From Chitinophagaceae bacterium (GTDB lineage: Bacteria; Bacteroidota; Bacteroidia; Chitinophagales; Chitinophagaceae): a DNA stretch of 64,000 nt. The translations under genes and the position numbers were made by a program. The notes under the pieces were generated by a model. The model saw only the letters and a program-made list of their open reading frames with translations, did no database searches and was not told the DNA's origin. The DNA is taken from the NCBI GenBank assembly GCA_016713085.1, contig JADJPV010000001.1, positions 2,377,001 through 2,441,000 on the forward strand. The letters run 5' to 3'. Every line of letters starts with the position of its first letter. The first letter of the stretch is position 1. Positions 1 to 9,645 of the stretch are shown in pieces.

Positions 1-1239
1 TTGGGCCTGCAGCAATGTATTGATTCAGCTGTTCAGCATAATTATTCTGTTCGTATATCCGGGTATGATGTAAAACAGGCTGATGAAAAATTGCTCGAGG
101 CAAAAGCAAACCTGTTGCCGAAAATAAACGCAGTGGTTGATTACAGGTATTATACCAATCTGCCTTACCAGTTATTACCGGCAGCCGTATTTGGTGGGCC
201 CGCTGGCAGTTATAAAGAAGCTCAGTTTGGTGTTCCACATAATATTAATGCTAGTGTACAGCTTACTTATCCGCTTTATAACCCGGTATTGCAGGCAGGC
301 ATTAAAACAATACAAACAGGTGCAGAAGTAGCTGAGTTGCAGCAAGTGAAATCCCAGGAAGATATTGCACTGGAAGTTTCCAATGTATATTACAATGCCC
401 AGGTATTGATTCACCAGCTTTCTTTTATTGACAGTAATATAGTTAACAGCAGAAAGTTACTGGCTGTTATTAAATTATTGCATCAGCAGAAAATGGCAAA
501 GGGAACGGATGTGGAGAAAGTTAATTTACAATTGCTGCAACTCCTTACTCAAAAGGAAACAGCAGAAAGTCAATACAACCAGGTGTTAAATATTTTGAAG
601 TTTCTTATTGGTCTGTCTCCAGATTCAAAAAGAAGTATCGAAGCAAATCCCGGAGCCAGTCAATACACAGTATTCACCGATAATCCTGTTACGGAAATTA
701 AATTGGCAGAAAAACAAATTAGTTTTTTGCAAACAGAGAAAAAAATCATACAAAAATCAAAGCTGCCGGTATTTAACCTTAACGCTTTTTATGGCACAGC
801 CGGTTTTGCCAATACAGGCTCCAATGGTTTTTTAAAATTTTATCCGTTAGGATATGCAGGATTGCAGGTCGTTATGCCATTATACACAGGTAATGTAACC
901 AAACGAAAACTAAAAGGGAAAGAACTGGAAATAGAAAAAGCAAGCGTTAAGCTCAGTATGCTGCTGGAAAAATATAATGTGGACAGGATAAATAATTTGT
1001 CTCAACTGGATATTGCTCAAAAAAATCTTCATCTAATCAATCAGCAGATACAATTTGCACAAACGATTTATTCAAAAACAGTGCTTCAGCAAAAAGAAGG
1101 TATCGCCACTCTTACGGATGTACTGCTGGCAGATAATGCAATAAAGGAAGCACAGCAAAATCATATAACTGCTCTGGTGGCATTACGCCGGGCCGAACTC
1201 GAATATAAAAAACTCACCGGAAACATTTTAAGAAAATGA
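1..1239 (+). CDS. TolC-family outer membrane efflux protein, 5' partial
   Basis: The reading frame is open from the first base, so the true start and signal peptide lie outside the window; the TTG at base 1 is only a window-edge codon. The 412 visible residues show the two-fold repeated alpha-helical pattern of the OEP family, with long Gln/Lys/Leu-rich helices, one at residues 25-45 and another near 310-410. Family members form the trimeric outer-membrane channel of RND or ABC efflux pumps. The stop codon overlaps the start of the adaptor gene by 4 bases (ATGA), so the two are almost certainly co-transcribed. The substrate cannot be read from sequence. Confidence 0.9.
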   Translation: MGLQQCIDSAVQHNYSVRISGYDVKQADEKLLEAKANLLPKINAVVDYRYYTNLPYQLLPAAVFGGPAGSYKEAQFGVPHNINASVQLTYPLYNPVLQAGIKTIQTGAEVAELQQVKSQEDIALEVSNVYYNAQVLIHQLSFIDSNIVNSRKLLAVIKLLHQQKMAKGTDVEKVNLQLLQLLTQKETAESQYNQVLNILKFLIGLSPDSKRSIEANPGASQYTVFTDNPVTEIKLAEKQISFLQTEKKIIQKSKLPVFNLNAFYGTAGFANTGSNGFLKFYPLGYAGLQVVMPLYTGNVTKRKLKGKELEIEKASVKLSMLLEKYNVDRINNLSQLDIAQKNLHLINQQIQFAQTIYSKTVLQQKEGIATLTDVLLADNAIKEAQQNHITALVALRRAELEYKKLTGNILRK

Positions 1240-2291
1240 CAATGAAGAAACTATTGTATATCATTCCTCTTCTTGCTATTGCTGCAATTGTTGTTATTAA
1301 ACTGAAGAATAATAAAAAAATAGCACAAGACAAAGTGTATCAGTACAATAAAGAACAGGCTGTTAATGTGCAGGCAGATACTTTGAGGTTTGTACAGAAT
1401 GAGGAAGGCAATTTCTTTACAGGAACATTTGAGCCTGATAAAGAAACAAAATTAAGTGCTAAAGCGCAAGGAAAAATCAATATGATTTATGTGGATGCAG
1501 GAACCATTGTAAAAAAAGGACAGACCTTACTAAAACTGGATGATGCTTTGCTGAAGCATCAGCTTCAGGGAGTGGCAGTGCAGGTAGAAGGGTTGGAAGA
1601 CGATGTAAGGCGCTATACTATTCTTGCTAATGCAGAAGCTATACAGGGAGTGCAATTAGAAAAAGCGGTGTTGGCATTAAAAGCAGCAAAGATTCAACGC
1701 AACACTTTGCAGGAACAGATAAATAAAACTACTGTATCAGCTCCATTTAATGGAGTTATAACCCAGAAATTTACAGAGGTAGGTGCATTTGCATCGCCTG
1801 GTATTCCGCTGCTTCAATTAACAGATATACGGCAATTAAGGTTTACCGTAAACGTGCCGGAGAGTGATTTGAATCTTTTTAGAAACAATCAAGCTTATCC
1901 AGTAAAAGCAGATGCTTATCCTGAAGTAAATTTTTCAGGTAAAACTATTCTTATTGGCAGTAAAGGAAATACAGGTAACAGCTTTCCTATACAGTTCTTA
2001 GTGTCCAATACCGCTGATTTGAAAATCAAGTCGGGAATGTTTGGTAGAGTATTGCTTAAAACAGAAAGTGGTAAGGAAAGCCTTATTATTCCCGCCTCTG
2101 CCATTATTGGGTCAGGCAGTCAGCCGCAGGTATATATTGTAAAAGAAGGCAAAGCCCAGCTTCAGAATATTACCGTTTCAAACCGGATACAAAACAGAGC
2201 TGTAATCAGTGCCGGTTTAAATGAAGGCGATGTAATAATAACCGGGGGATTCATCAATCTTTTTAACGGAGCGAATGTAATCATTAAATAA
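1236..2291 (+). CDS. RND efflux periplasmic adaptor subunit (HlyD/MFP family)
   Basis: The 351-residue protein has one N-terminal membrane segment (about residues 4-22), a biotinyl-lipoyl-like half near residues 68-100 (AKAQGKINMIYVDAGT...), a coiled coil at about 105-160, and the second lipoyl half (VSAPFNGVITQKFTEVGAF) near 165-190, followed by the beta-barrel and membrane-proximal domains. This is the order of membrane fusion proteins that link an RND permease to a TolC-like channel. It overlaps the preceding channel gene by 4 bases and ends 13 bases before the permease. Length is usual for Bacteroidota adaptors. No metal-binding His/Met cluster is visible, so a drug or lipid substrate is as likely as a metal. 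Confidence 0.93.
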   Translation: MTMKKLLYIIPLLAIAAIVVIKLKNNKKIAQDKVYQYNKEQAVNVQADTLRFVQNEEGNFFTGTFEPDKETKLSAKAQGKINMIYVDAGTIVKKGQTLLKLDDALLKHQLQGVAVQVEGLEDDVRRYTILANAEAIQGVQLEKAVLALKAAKIQRNTLQEQINKTTVSAPFNGVITQKFTEVGAFASPGIPLLQLTDIRQLRFTVNVPESDLNLFRNNQAYPVKADAYPEVNFSGKTILIGSKGNTGNSFPIQFLVSNTADLKIKSGMFGRVLLKTESGKESLIIPASAIIGSGSQPQVYIVKEGKAQLQNITVSNRIQNRAVISAGLNEGDVIITGGFINLFNGANVIIK

Positions 2292-2304
2292 AAATCAGCG
2301 TACA

Positions 2305-5300
2305 ATGAATATTACAGAGATATCAATCAAACGGCCATCGCTGATCATAGTGCTGTTTAGCATATTCGCCCTGTTTGGTGTAATTGGGTATAAAAATTTG
2401 AGTTACGAGCTCATGCCCGATTTTAATCAACCTGTGGTTGTTATAAAAACAGGCTACCCAGGTGCAGAACCCAACGAGGTGGAAACATCTGTTTCAAGAA
2501 AAATTGAAGATGCATTATCTAACCTCGAAGGGGTAGATTACCTTGTTACCAAATCATTGCCCAATGCATCCATCATCATTGCCAATCTTAAATACGGACA
2601 GATTTGGATAAAGCAATGCAGGATGCACAACGCTACATTGATAATATCCGCAAGATTTACCGGCAGATATTTTAAGTCCGGTAATGAGTAAGGTTTCGCC
2701 CAATGATTTACCTATCATGTCCATCAGTGCAAACAGCATTTGCCTGCCACTGAATTTATCAAAAATGAAGGATGAATATCTGCCGCAAATTCAGCAATTA
2801 AAAGGTGTGGCAGAAATAACCATCCTCGGCGGCGAGAGAGAGATACAGGTAAAAGTGAACCAGCAAAAATTAAAGTTGTATAGGATTTCGCTGAGCCAAG
2901 TTACAGGAGCCATCAACCGTTCGGGTTTAGATCTGCCTGCCGGTAAAGTGCAATCAGGAAAAGAAATAATTCGTGCGGCTCACAGGAAAGTTTGCTACTA
3001 TTGATGATATTAAAAATGTGCAGGTAGCCATGCCCGTTGCAGGAAGCCCCGTGTATGTAAAAGATGTGGCTACAGTGAGCGATGCCATTACAGAAACAAC
3101 ATCTATAAGCCGGTACAATGGTAAGAATGGTATCGGGCTTATGCTAAAAAAGCAAGGCGATGCCAATGCGGTTGATGTGTCCAGGCTGGTAAGAGATAAA
3201 TTCAAAGTAATTGAAGAGCAGAATAAAAATGCAGGAACAAAATTTGTTATTGCGGATGACAGTACCGATAACACCATTGCCGCAGTTGACTCTGTTGTTT
3301 TTGATTTGATGCTGGCCGTTATTTTGGTTTCATTGGTGATGCTTTTATTTCTGCATAGTTTCAGAAATGCTTTAATTGTGCTGGTGGCAATTCCCACTTC
3401 GCTGGTAACAGCCTTTGCAGTAATGTGGCTGCTGGGTTATACATTAAACCTGATGACCTTACTGGCCATGTCGTTGATCATTGGCATTTTGGTGGATGAT
3501 GCAACTGTAGTGCTTGAAAATATTCAACGGCACCTGGATATGGGAAAGATAAAAGAACTGCTGCCATGGACGGGCGATGGAAATTGGATTTTCTGCATTG
3601 TCAATTACTCTGGTAGATGTGGTGGTGTTTTTGCCCATCCTGTTTTTGCAGGTATTTGTTGCCGATATGCTCAAACAATTTTCTGTGGTTGTAATTACAT
3701 CGACCCTTACAAGCCTGCTGGTTGGTTTTACATTAACTCCCTGGTTAGCTTCCCGCATAGGCAAAAGTAGATTTAAAGCCCAGCAATATTTTCAACCGTT
3801 TTTTACTCTGGTTTGAGCATCAGTTGGATAAATTTATCAACTGGTATGGTATGCAATTAAAGTGGGTATTAAGTCATAAACTTATTTTTCAGGTATTGTT
3901 GTTTTGTTGCTGTTAATCACTTTGGGAATTATGCGGCAGGGAATTATAGGCAAAGAATTAATTTCTACCGGCGACCAGGGTAAGTTTCGTTTGAGTTTAG
4001 AGTTTGATAAATCCACTTCCATTCAGCAAAACAATTTGGTTGCTCAAAATATTGAAATCTATATTTTAAAACAACCGGAAGTATTAACGGTTTTCAGCAA
4101 TGTTGGCGGGCCAAGCACAGGCATGGAAGTTTGGGAGTGGGTGCTGCTAATAAAACGAATTCACCATTCAGTTAAAATCAAAAAGGAGCTTAAAATCTTA
4201 CCACAGAAAGTTTTATGAAAACAATCAGGGAAGATTTGCAGAAAAATATCCGGGCATAAATTATTCTATGGCTGCGCTGGGATTGGTACCACGATCGGCC
4301 CCGATAGAAATAACATTAAGTGCTATTGATATAGCCAGGTAATGAAAACGGGAAATGAATTGAAAGCAGTGATTGAAAAAATACCGGGTGCAGATAATGT
4401 TCGCCTGTCGGTAGAAGAAGGAAGTCCCGAATACAAAATAATTCCTGATAAAGATAAAATGCAGCGGCTGGGATTAAATACGGCTATGGTTGGTTTAAAT
4501 ATTCGTACAGCCTTCACAGGAAATGACAAAGCCACTCTTACCCATAACGGAACGGAGTATCCTGTAAGAATTTGGTTAGATGAATTTGAACGAAGAAATT
4601 ATGATGATGTTAAACGGCTGTCCATTATTAACCCAACGGGGATACCGGTTGAAATTTCTCAATTTGCAGAAATAGTACAGGATAATTCACCTTCTCTTTT
4701 AGAACGCAAAGACCGCCAACCGGCAGTTACATTGACCGCAGATGCATTGGGCAGGCCATCTGGAACGGTTGCAGATGAAGTGGTGGCTTATATTAATAAG
4801 AACCCATTGCCGGCTGGCATGGATATGACCTGGGGCAGTGATATAAAAAGGCAGAACGATAGTTTTGGTGCTTTGGGCTCGGTATTGCTCATTTCCTTTT
4901 TGCTGATTTACTTAATTATGGTGGCGTTATATGATAGTTTTGTTTATCCCTTCGTTGCCATGTTTTCAATACTGGTAGCGGTTATCGGGGCTTTTCTTGC
5001 ATTAAATCTGTCATTAAGCAATTTAAGTTTATTTGCTTTGCTTGGTTTAATAATGCTGATGGGGCTGGTGGTAAAGAATGCCATTTTAATAGTTGATTTT
5101 ACCAACCAGTTAAAAGCACAGGGGATGCATTATAAAGAAGCACTAATTACAGCGGGCAAAGAACGTATGCGCCCAATTTTAATGACAACTGTTGCAATGA
5201 TTGTTGGTATGCTGCCCATAGCATTGGCAAAAGGAACAGCCAGCGAATGGAAAAACGGGTTGGCCTGGGTTATCATTGGTGGGCTTTTATCATCTTTAAT

Positions 5301-5386
5301 ACTCACTGTTTATTTAGTGCCGATGGTATATTATGTGGTGGATAGATTGAAAGAAAAATTTGGAAGAAAAAATGTACTAAAATACC
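2305..5386 (+). pseudogene. RND efflux permease (AcrB/HAE1 family), interrupted by several frameshifts
   Basis: Pieces of one RND transporter follow each other in shifting frames: 2305-2691, 2684-3004, 2973-3570, 3577-3816, 3904-4218 and 4342 onward. The total span matches a full-length permease of about 1,030 residues, so little sequence is missing. The N-terminal helix and porter domain (PDFNQPVVVIKTGYPGAEP) are in the first piece, the TM4 proton-relay Asp pair (GILVDDATVVLENI) is near 3490-3520, and the TM10 lysine motif (GLVVKNAIL) is near 5060-5090. At least six one- or two-base indels separate the pieces. It would pump substrates together with the adaptor and channel upstream. Either the gene is recently dead or the sequence has indel errors; shifts of the same kind in conserved genes elsewhere favour the second. 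Confidence 0.85.
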
Positions 5387-5400
5387 TCAGATCGTTACTA

Positions 5401-6399
5401 ATGAAACTGTCAGCTAAATATTTTTTAATTTCTTTTGTTGGGTTGCTTTTATTATTCATTCATGTCAGCAATGCAACAGCCCAACCGATGAATAGTAAAC
5501 ATTCATTACGTATCCTATGGGATAACGATTTTATCAATGTTCGTGGGGATGGTACGGACAGATATTATACCAACGGCATGAGGATAGATTATTTTTATAC
5601 TAAAAAACAAAAAGCAGAATTCCTATCATCACTATTACTTAATGTTTCGGATAATAATAGCAATATTTACGGCTGGGGATTAGCTCAGTTTATGTTTACA
5701 CCTAAGAATATTGCTGTACCAGATATTCAATATAATGACCGGCCGTATGCTGGTGCATTGTACAGCATTCATTCCCTCCAGTCAATTGATAAGACTAAAA
5801 AAATAAAAGTCACTTCTGAAATACGTTTGGGAGTTATTGGGCCACTGAGTTTTGCCAAAGAAACCCAGACATGGGCACACAGTGTTATCAATTACACAAA
5901 GCCACTTGGCTGGCACAACCAGGTGCCAAACGATATAATTCTGAATTATAACATCAGTATCGAAAAGCAAATGCTACAGCCTTCCAAAAAGCTTTTATTG
6001 GTTGGTATCATTGAAACATTCAGTGGTACAACTTATAATGCGGCGGGTGTAGGTTTTATGCTAAGAGTAGGCAAATTCAATAATTATTTTGATGAGATTT
6101 CTGTATCACAAACAAAAAAAAATAAATCACAGTTATATGTATTTATGAAACCTGTTGCAAGGGTTGTACTAAGTAATGCTTTATTGCAGGGAGGTCTGTT
6201 AAATCAAGTCAGCCCTCAGAGCAATGGCTATGTTTTAAGTAAAGACCAAATAGAGAGAGTAGTTGTATTATATGAGGTTGGTATAACTTTTGAGAAATCA
6301 AAATACAGTATTACTATTAGTCAAAAATCTATTGGAGTAGAATTTAAAGGACAATACACACAGGAATATGGAAGCTTTATGATGCAATTTAAATTATAG
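5401..6399 (+). CDS. LpxR-type lipid A deacylase family protein (DUF2219)
   Basis: The frame is open through from the permease, but a new protein begins at the ATG at 5401, with a signal peptide (about residues 1-28, ending VSNATAQ). The mature part opens with WDNDF and then TDRYYTNGMRIDYFY, the Asn-Asp and Thr motifs typical of LpxR, an outer-membrane barrel enzyme that removes the 3'-acyloxyacyl chain of lipid A. About 332 residues, as expected. The lack of a stop between permease and this gene is best explained by a missing base in the A run near 5365, because another frame gives TAA just downstream. Co-location with an efflux pump suggests an envelope-remodelling role; activity is inferred from the family only. 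Confidence 0.8.
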   Translation: MKLSAKYFLISFVGLLLLFIHVSNATAQPMNSKHSLRILWDNDFINVRGDGTDRYYTNGMRIDYFYTKKQKAEFLSSLLLNVSDNNSNIYGWGLAQFMFTPKNIAVPDIQYNDRPYAGALYSIHSLQSIDKTKKIKVTSEIRLGVIGPLSFAKETQTWAHSVINYTKPLGWHNQVPNDIILNYNISIEKQMLQPSKKLLLVGIIETFSGTTYNAAGVGFMLRVGKFNNYFDEISVSQTKKNKSQLYVFMKPVARVVLSNALLQGGLLNQVSPQSNGYVLSKDQIERVVVLYEVGITFEKSKYSITISQKSIGVEFKGQYTQEYGSFMMQFKL

Positions 6400-6509
6400 A
6401 AGTAATAGAATTGGACTATAACTGCTGCGTCATTGGAGGTATTTTTTACAAAGTCCGAAAGTAGCATATTAAAGAATAACAAGAACAGTGTCAACTCAAA
6501 TTATTTCAA

Positions 6510-6968
6510 ATGAAAAAGCTAACTAAATATTATATCTTTTACCGGTCTACTCTTATTGGTTTCTTTCAGTTCTTTTAAAGAGTGGCGTAAGGCGTCAGAT
6601 TATTCTTTAATTGTAGGAGTTGATAATCATCGAAATACAGATGGCGTTGTAATCTTTGCCTTGTACAACAGAGAAGACGCATTTCCTGATGAGCATTATA
6701 AAAAGTATTTCAAGAAAGTACAGGGAAAATAATTAATGCTTCATCATCAGTAAAATTTGAAAACGTACCACCCGGGAAATATGCAGTGAATATTTTACAC
6801 GATGAAAACAATGATGGCAAGATAAAAAAAGGGTTCGTTTTGCCGTTAGAAGGGGTTGGATTTTCTAATTATCAAGCAATAGGGTTTGGCAATAAACCCA
6901 AATTCAGTAAAGCATCTTTTGAATTTTTAAGCAATGTAAAAATTAGAATAAAAGTAATATACATGTAA
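6510..6968 (+). pseudogene. DUF2141 domain protein, two frameshifts
   Basis: A Met-Lys-Lys signal sequence starts at 6510 but is read in three frames: the first frame covers the first dozen residues, the second carries SDYSLIVGVDNHRNTDGVV and IFALYNREDAF up to about 6730, and the third carries VPPGKYAVNILHDENNDGK to the stop at 6968. The motifs (G-x-V-x-x-A-L-Y-N, P-P-G-x-Y-A-V, H-D-E-N-x-D-G-K) and the total length of about 150 residues fit DUF2141, a secreted beta-sandwich family of unknown function common in Bacteroidota. The second break lies in a G/A run around 6725-6732. Restoring one base at each break gives a full protein, so the gene may be intact in the organism. Confidence 0.75.
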
Positions 6969-7097
6969 GAAAAAATGCATGATTGGTTAGCTTTTAAAGC
7001 CCTTGGCCTATATGCAAACAAAACATGAACAAAATTTATACTGCAACCCATAGGAAAACAAGCAAGATATTGTCTAAAATAATCAACAGGCTGGTGC

Positions 7098-7673
7098 ATG
7101 CATGATATTGAACTGATACAGGGTGTCCTTAATGGCAATCAACAGGATTTTGAGTTGCTGATAAAAAGTATCAGCCAAATGTATTTCCGCACAGTTATCG
7201 GTTTGTTACATAACAAAGAGGATGCAGAAGAAATTACACAGGATATTTTTATAAAAGTGTATCAGTCGCTTTCATCGTTCAGCGGAAAAGCAGCTTTTCT
7301 ACCTGGCTTTACCGTATTGCTGTAAATACAAGTCTGAATTTTTTGAAGAAGAGGAAGCGCAGGTTTCTGGATTGGGTTATCAGATCTGCTGCAGATTCCA
7401 TCAAAGGACAAACAGGCAGAGGCTGTGTTAACTGAAAAGTCGCAAAAATCAATTATCCAGAAAGCAATCGACAGCCTGCCCGAAAAGCAAAGACTGGCTT
7501 TCGTGCTGGCCAAGTATGAAGAACTTCCGCAAAGACAGGTAGCTGAAATACTTGAAGTGAGCGAAGGAGCAGTGGAGCAGCTTATCCTTCGTGCAAAAAA
7601 TAATCTCAAAAAAATTAGAAATAGAGCTGGAGGAGCCATAAGATTTTTATTAAATGAATTGTCTAATAGTTAA
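7098..7673 (+). pseudogene. RNA polymerase sigma-70 factor, ECF subfamily, frameshifted
   Basis: Residues from 7098 encode sigma region 2 (FELLIKSISQMYFRTVIGLLHNKEDAEEITQDIFIKVYQ pattern, seen at 7150-7270). Near 7296 the frame shifts to STWLYRIAVNTSLNFLKKRKR, and around 7370-7400 it shifts again to the region 4 helix-turn-helix (LPEKQRLAFVLAKYEELPQ, then a recognition helix with QVAEILEVSEGAVEQLILRA). Together they make one ECF sigma factor of about 190 residues. Its stop overlaps the anti-sigma start by 20 bases (7654-7673). It probably controls the downstream envelope-stress genes. The two shifts are more likely sequence errors than decay because both conserved domains are intact. Confidence 0.8.
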
Positions 7674-7984
7674 ACCGTTCAGGTTAGAGTGCAGAGAAAA
7701 AAATACATCAGTTAATTGAAGACTTTATACAGGAGGAGCGAAATACAGAATACAATCCTTTTTTATCAACCCGTGTAATGGCGGCCATTGAGAAGAGGAA
7801 CAGGGAAGAAGTAAAGCTGCTGGGGTCACCTGTATGGAAAACAGCTGTGATAGGACTCGGACTGTTTGTGGCTGTGTTTTCCGGAATAGCTGCCGGCAAT
7901 CTTTATCAAACAAAAAGCGAAGCTTCTGATGTTGTATTGATTAATGATGACAGTATTGAAAACTTTAGTTTTACAGCCAAATAG
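7654..7984 (+). CDS. Probable anti-sigma factor, membrane anchored, frameshifted
   Basis: The ATG at 7654 overlaps the sigma-factor stop, a usual arrangement for a sigma/anti-sigma pair. The first frame (MNCLIVKPFRLECRE) breaks at a run of seven A at 7695-7701; deleting one A continues into IHQLIEDFIQEERNTEYNP, an internal Met at 7778, a single transmembrane segment (TAVIGLGLFVAVFSGIAA) and a short C-terminal tail ending SFTAK. The size of about 110 residues with one membrane helix fits a small anti-sigma factor, with the N-terminal part inside the cell binding the sigma factor. No full zinc-binding HxxxCxxC motif is visible. Assignment rests mainly on position and topology. Confidence 0.6.
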
Positions 7985-8003
7985 GAAATGAATAATTTCG
8001 GAT

Positions 8004-8528
8004 ATGATGCGTAAAACTCAAATATTAACCTGGCTGGTGGTTTTGCTGGTAGTGATGAATGCAGTAACAATCGGAACGATCCTGATTCATAACTACAGGG
8101 AGAATCAAATCAATGATAACATCGCTATCAATTCCGGTCAGGGTGGAAATATGCTGAATGGCAGATTCCTGAAACAAACGCTTGCTTTTAATGACGAACA
8201 AATGGATGCTTTCCGTGATGCCAATCAGCTGTTCCGTCCTTTTGCAATGGATGTAACCTATGAGATTGATTCATTGAAAACAGAAATGTTTACGGAGTTG
8301 CAAAAAGCAGCACCGGATACTGTACGATTGAATGGAATGTCGAAACAGATTGGTGATTTGCATGGCCGGTTAAAGTATGAAACATATAAATTTTATTTAA
8401 ACATAAAAGAAATATCTACTCCGGAACAGATGAAAGAACTCGAAAAAGCTTTTCAACCTCTCTTTAAAAACGAAGGAAACATCTCTCCCGGAAACCAGCA
8501 CAGAAGAAGAGGCTGGAACAGGAACTAA
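8004..8528 (+). CDS. Spy/CpxP-like periplasmic protein
   Basis: The 174-residue protein has an N-terminal signal anchor (LTWLVVLLVVMNAVTIGTILI) and then helical segments: FLKQTLAFNDEQMDAFRDAN, a KTEMFTELQKA helix, and a C-terminal helix with STPEQMKELEKAFQPLF. The pair of LNDEQ/TPEQ-like helices is the signature of the LTXXQ and heavy-metal-resistance families (Spy, CpxP, ZraP, CnrX), which sense or buffer periplasmic protein or metal stress. It lies 19 bases after the anti-sigma gene and is probably co-transcribed with it, which recalls the sensor-sigma-antisigma layout of cnr-type systems. The basic tail RRRGWNRN is low complexity. Confidence 0.75.
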   Translation: MMRKTQILTWLVVLLVVMNAVTIGTILIHNYRENQINDNIAINSGQGGNMLNGRFLKQTLAFNDEQMDAFRDANQLFRPFAMDVTYEIDSLKTEMFTELQKAAPDTVRLNGMSKQIGDLHGRLKYETYKFYLNIKEISTPEQMKELEKAFQPLFKNEGNISPGNQHRRRGWNRN

Positions 8529-8557
8529 ACAGATTAATAACAATTAAATATTGACAA

Positions 8558-8859
8558 ATGAAAAAGATGATTCTTACAGCAATCTTCATGGTTGCTATCG
8601 GCGGAGCTTTGTCTGCCCAAACAACAAAACCGGGCAATGGCACACCGGGAACAAACACAAACAGTCCCGCCTATGTTGATGCCAACAAAAACAAGGTATG
8701 TGATAACTATGAAAATAATACCCGGCCTGCGGTTAACAGGGGACAGGGGCAGGGAAGGAGAGAGGAGGTTATGGCATGGGTAACAGGCAGGGACGTTCAA
8801 ACATGCAATGCCGCAGAACAGGCGGAGGCAGAAGATCATGGTAATGATAGCTTACTTGT
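8558..8859 (+). CDS. Small secreted Gly/Arg-rich protein, probable frameshift near the end
   Basis: A clear signal peptide (MKKMILTAIFMVAIGGALSAQ) is followed by an Asn/Thr/Pro-rich stretch and AYVDANKNKVCDNYEN, which resembles a calcium-binding DxDxNxD-type loop with an added Cys. After RGQGQGR (about 8757) the frame as written gives an unlikely acidic tail up to a stop at 8884; the neighbouring frame gives GGYGMGNRQGRSNMQCRRTG and stops at 8859, a composition that continues the Gly/Arg-rich region. A one-base error in the G/A-rich stretch at 8750-8770 would explain this. Function unknown. It sits between the Spy-like and DUF2202 genes and likely belongs to the same stress regulon. Confidence 0.6.
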
Positions 8860-8885
8860 TTTCAAATACCCTAAAATAAAATAGT

Positions 8886-9563
8886 ATGAAAAAGGTTTTT
8901 AAAGCCTTGGCGATAATCATATTGCCGGCATTACTTTCAGCGGGATGCGGGAAAGTAAATCAGTTGAATGCGGATAACTTAAATAACGGAGGTATACAGT
9001 CTGCCACTCTTCAGTCACAGATTAATCTTCTTCCTAAAGAAGATCTCAATGCCTCTGAGTTAAGTTCGTTATTGCTTATGCGTGAAGAAGAAAAACTGGC
9101 AAGGGATGTTTACAGAACATTGTATGCAAAGTGGAATGCAGCAGTTTTCAATAACATCAGCTCAAGCGAACAGACGCATATGGATGCCGTATTGATACTG
9201 ATTAACAGGTACGGACTTACTGATCCCGTAAAGTCTGACGAAACAGGAGTATTTGAAAGTGTGTTAATGAAGAATCTTTATATTCAGCTGACAGAACTTG
9301 GAAGTAAAAGTTTATTGGATGCATATAAAGTTGGAGCAACAATTGAAGATCTCGATCTGTTTGATCTCACAAAGGCACTAACCACTGTTGACAACCAGGA
9401 TATCCGTACAGTTTATGCAAGTCTTTCAAAAGGGAGCCGTAATCATCTCCGCTCTTTTTACACGAATATTATCAATGCAGGCGGAACGTATACTCCCCAA
9501 TATATTACTCAATCAGAATTTGAGGTAATTATCAACAGCAGTATGGAAACAGGCAGATGGTAG
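8886..9563 (+). CDS. DUF2202 ferritin-like domain lipoprotein
   Basis: The 225-residue protein starts with a lipoprotein signal (LPALLSAGCGK, Cys at about residue 21) and then has the DUF2202 core: LLLMREEEKLARDVYRTLY near residues 60-78, SSSEQTHMDAVLILINRYG near 93-111, and a C-terminal helix with GSRNHLRSFYTNI. The Glu and His residues in these helices match the carboxylate/histidine pattern of ferritin-like four-helix bundles. The biochemical role of DUF2202 is not established. Placement after the Spy-like gene suggests metal or oxidative stress in the envelope. A rho-independent terminator at 9608-9633 closes the group. Confidence 0.85.
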   Translation: MKKVFKALAIIILPALLSAGCGKVNQLNADNLNNGGIQSATLQSQINLLPKEDLNASELSSLLLMREEEKLARDVYRTLYAKWNAAVFNNISSSEQTHMDAVLILINRYGLTDPVKSDETGVFESVLMKNLYIQLTELGSKSLLDAYKVGATIEDLDLFDLTKALTTVDNQDIRTVYASLSKGSRNHLRSFYTNIINAGGTYTPQYITQSEFEVIINSSMETGRW

Positions 9564-9607
9564 AATTGGCTATGATGTTTATTATTGTAGTTGCAGGTTT
9601 ATGGTTT

Positions 9608-9637
9608 ACAGAGTCCTCGTAAGAGGGCTCTGTTTTT
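9608..9637 (+). terminator. Rho-independent terminator after the DUF2202 gene
   Basis: An 11-bp stem with one G-T pair (ACAGAGTCCTC / GAGGGCTCTGT, loop GTAA) is followed by TTTT. It lies between two convergent genes and can serve the plus-strand stress group. Confidence 0.75.
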
Positions 9638-9645
9638 GTTTGAGA

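Noticed and set aside
2305..5386. Several small separate genes in the RND region
   Set aside because: The pieces align in order to one RND permease whose total span equals full length.
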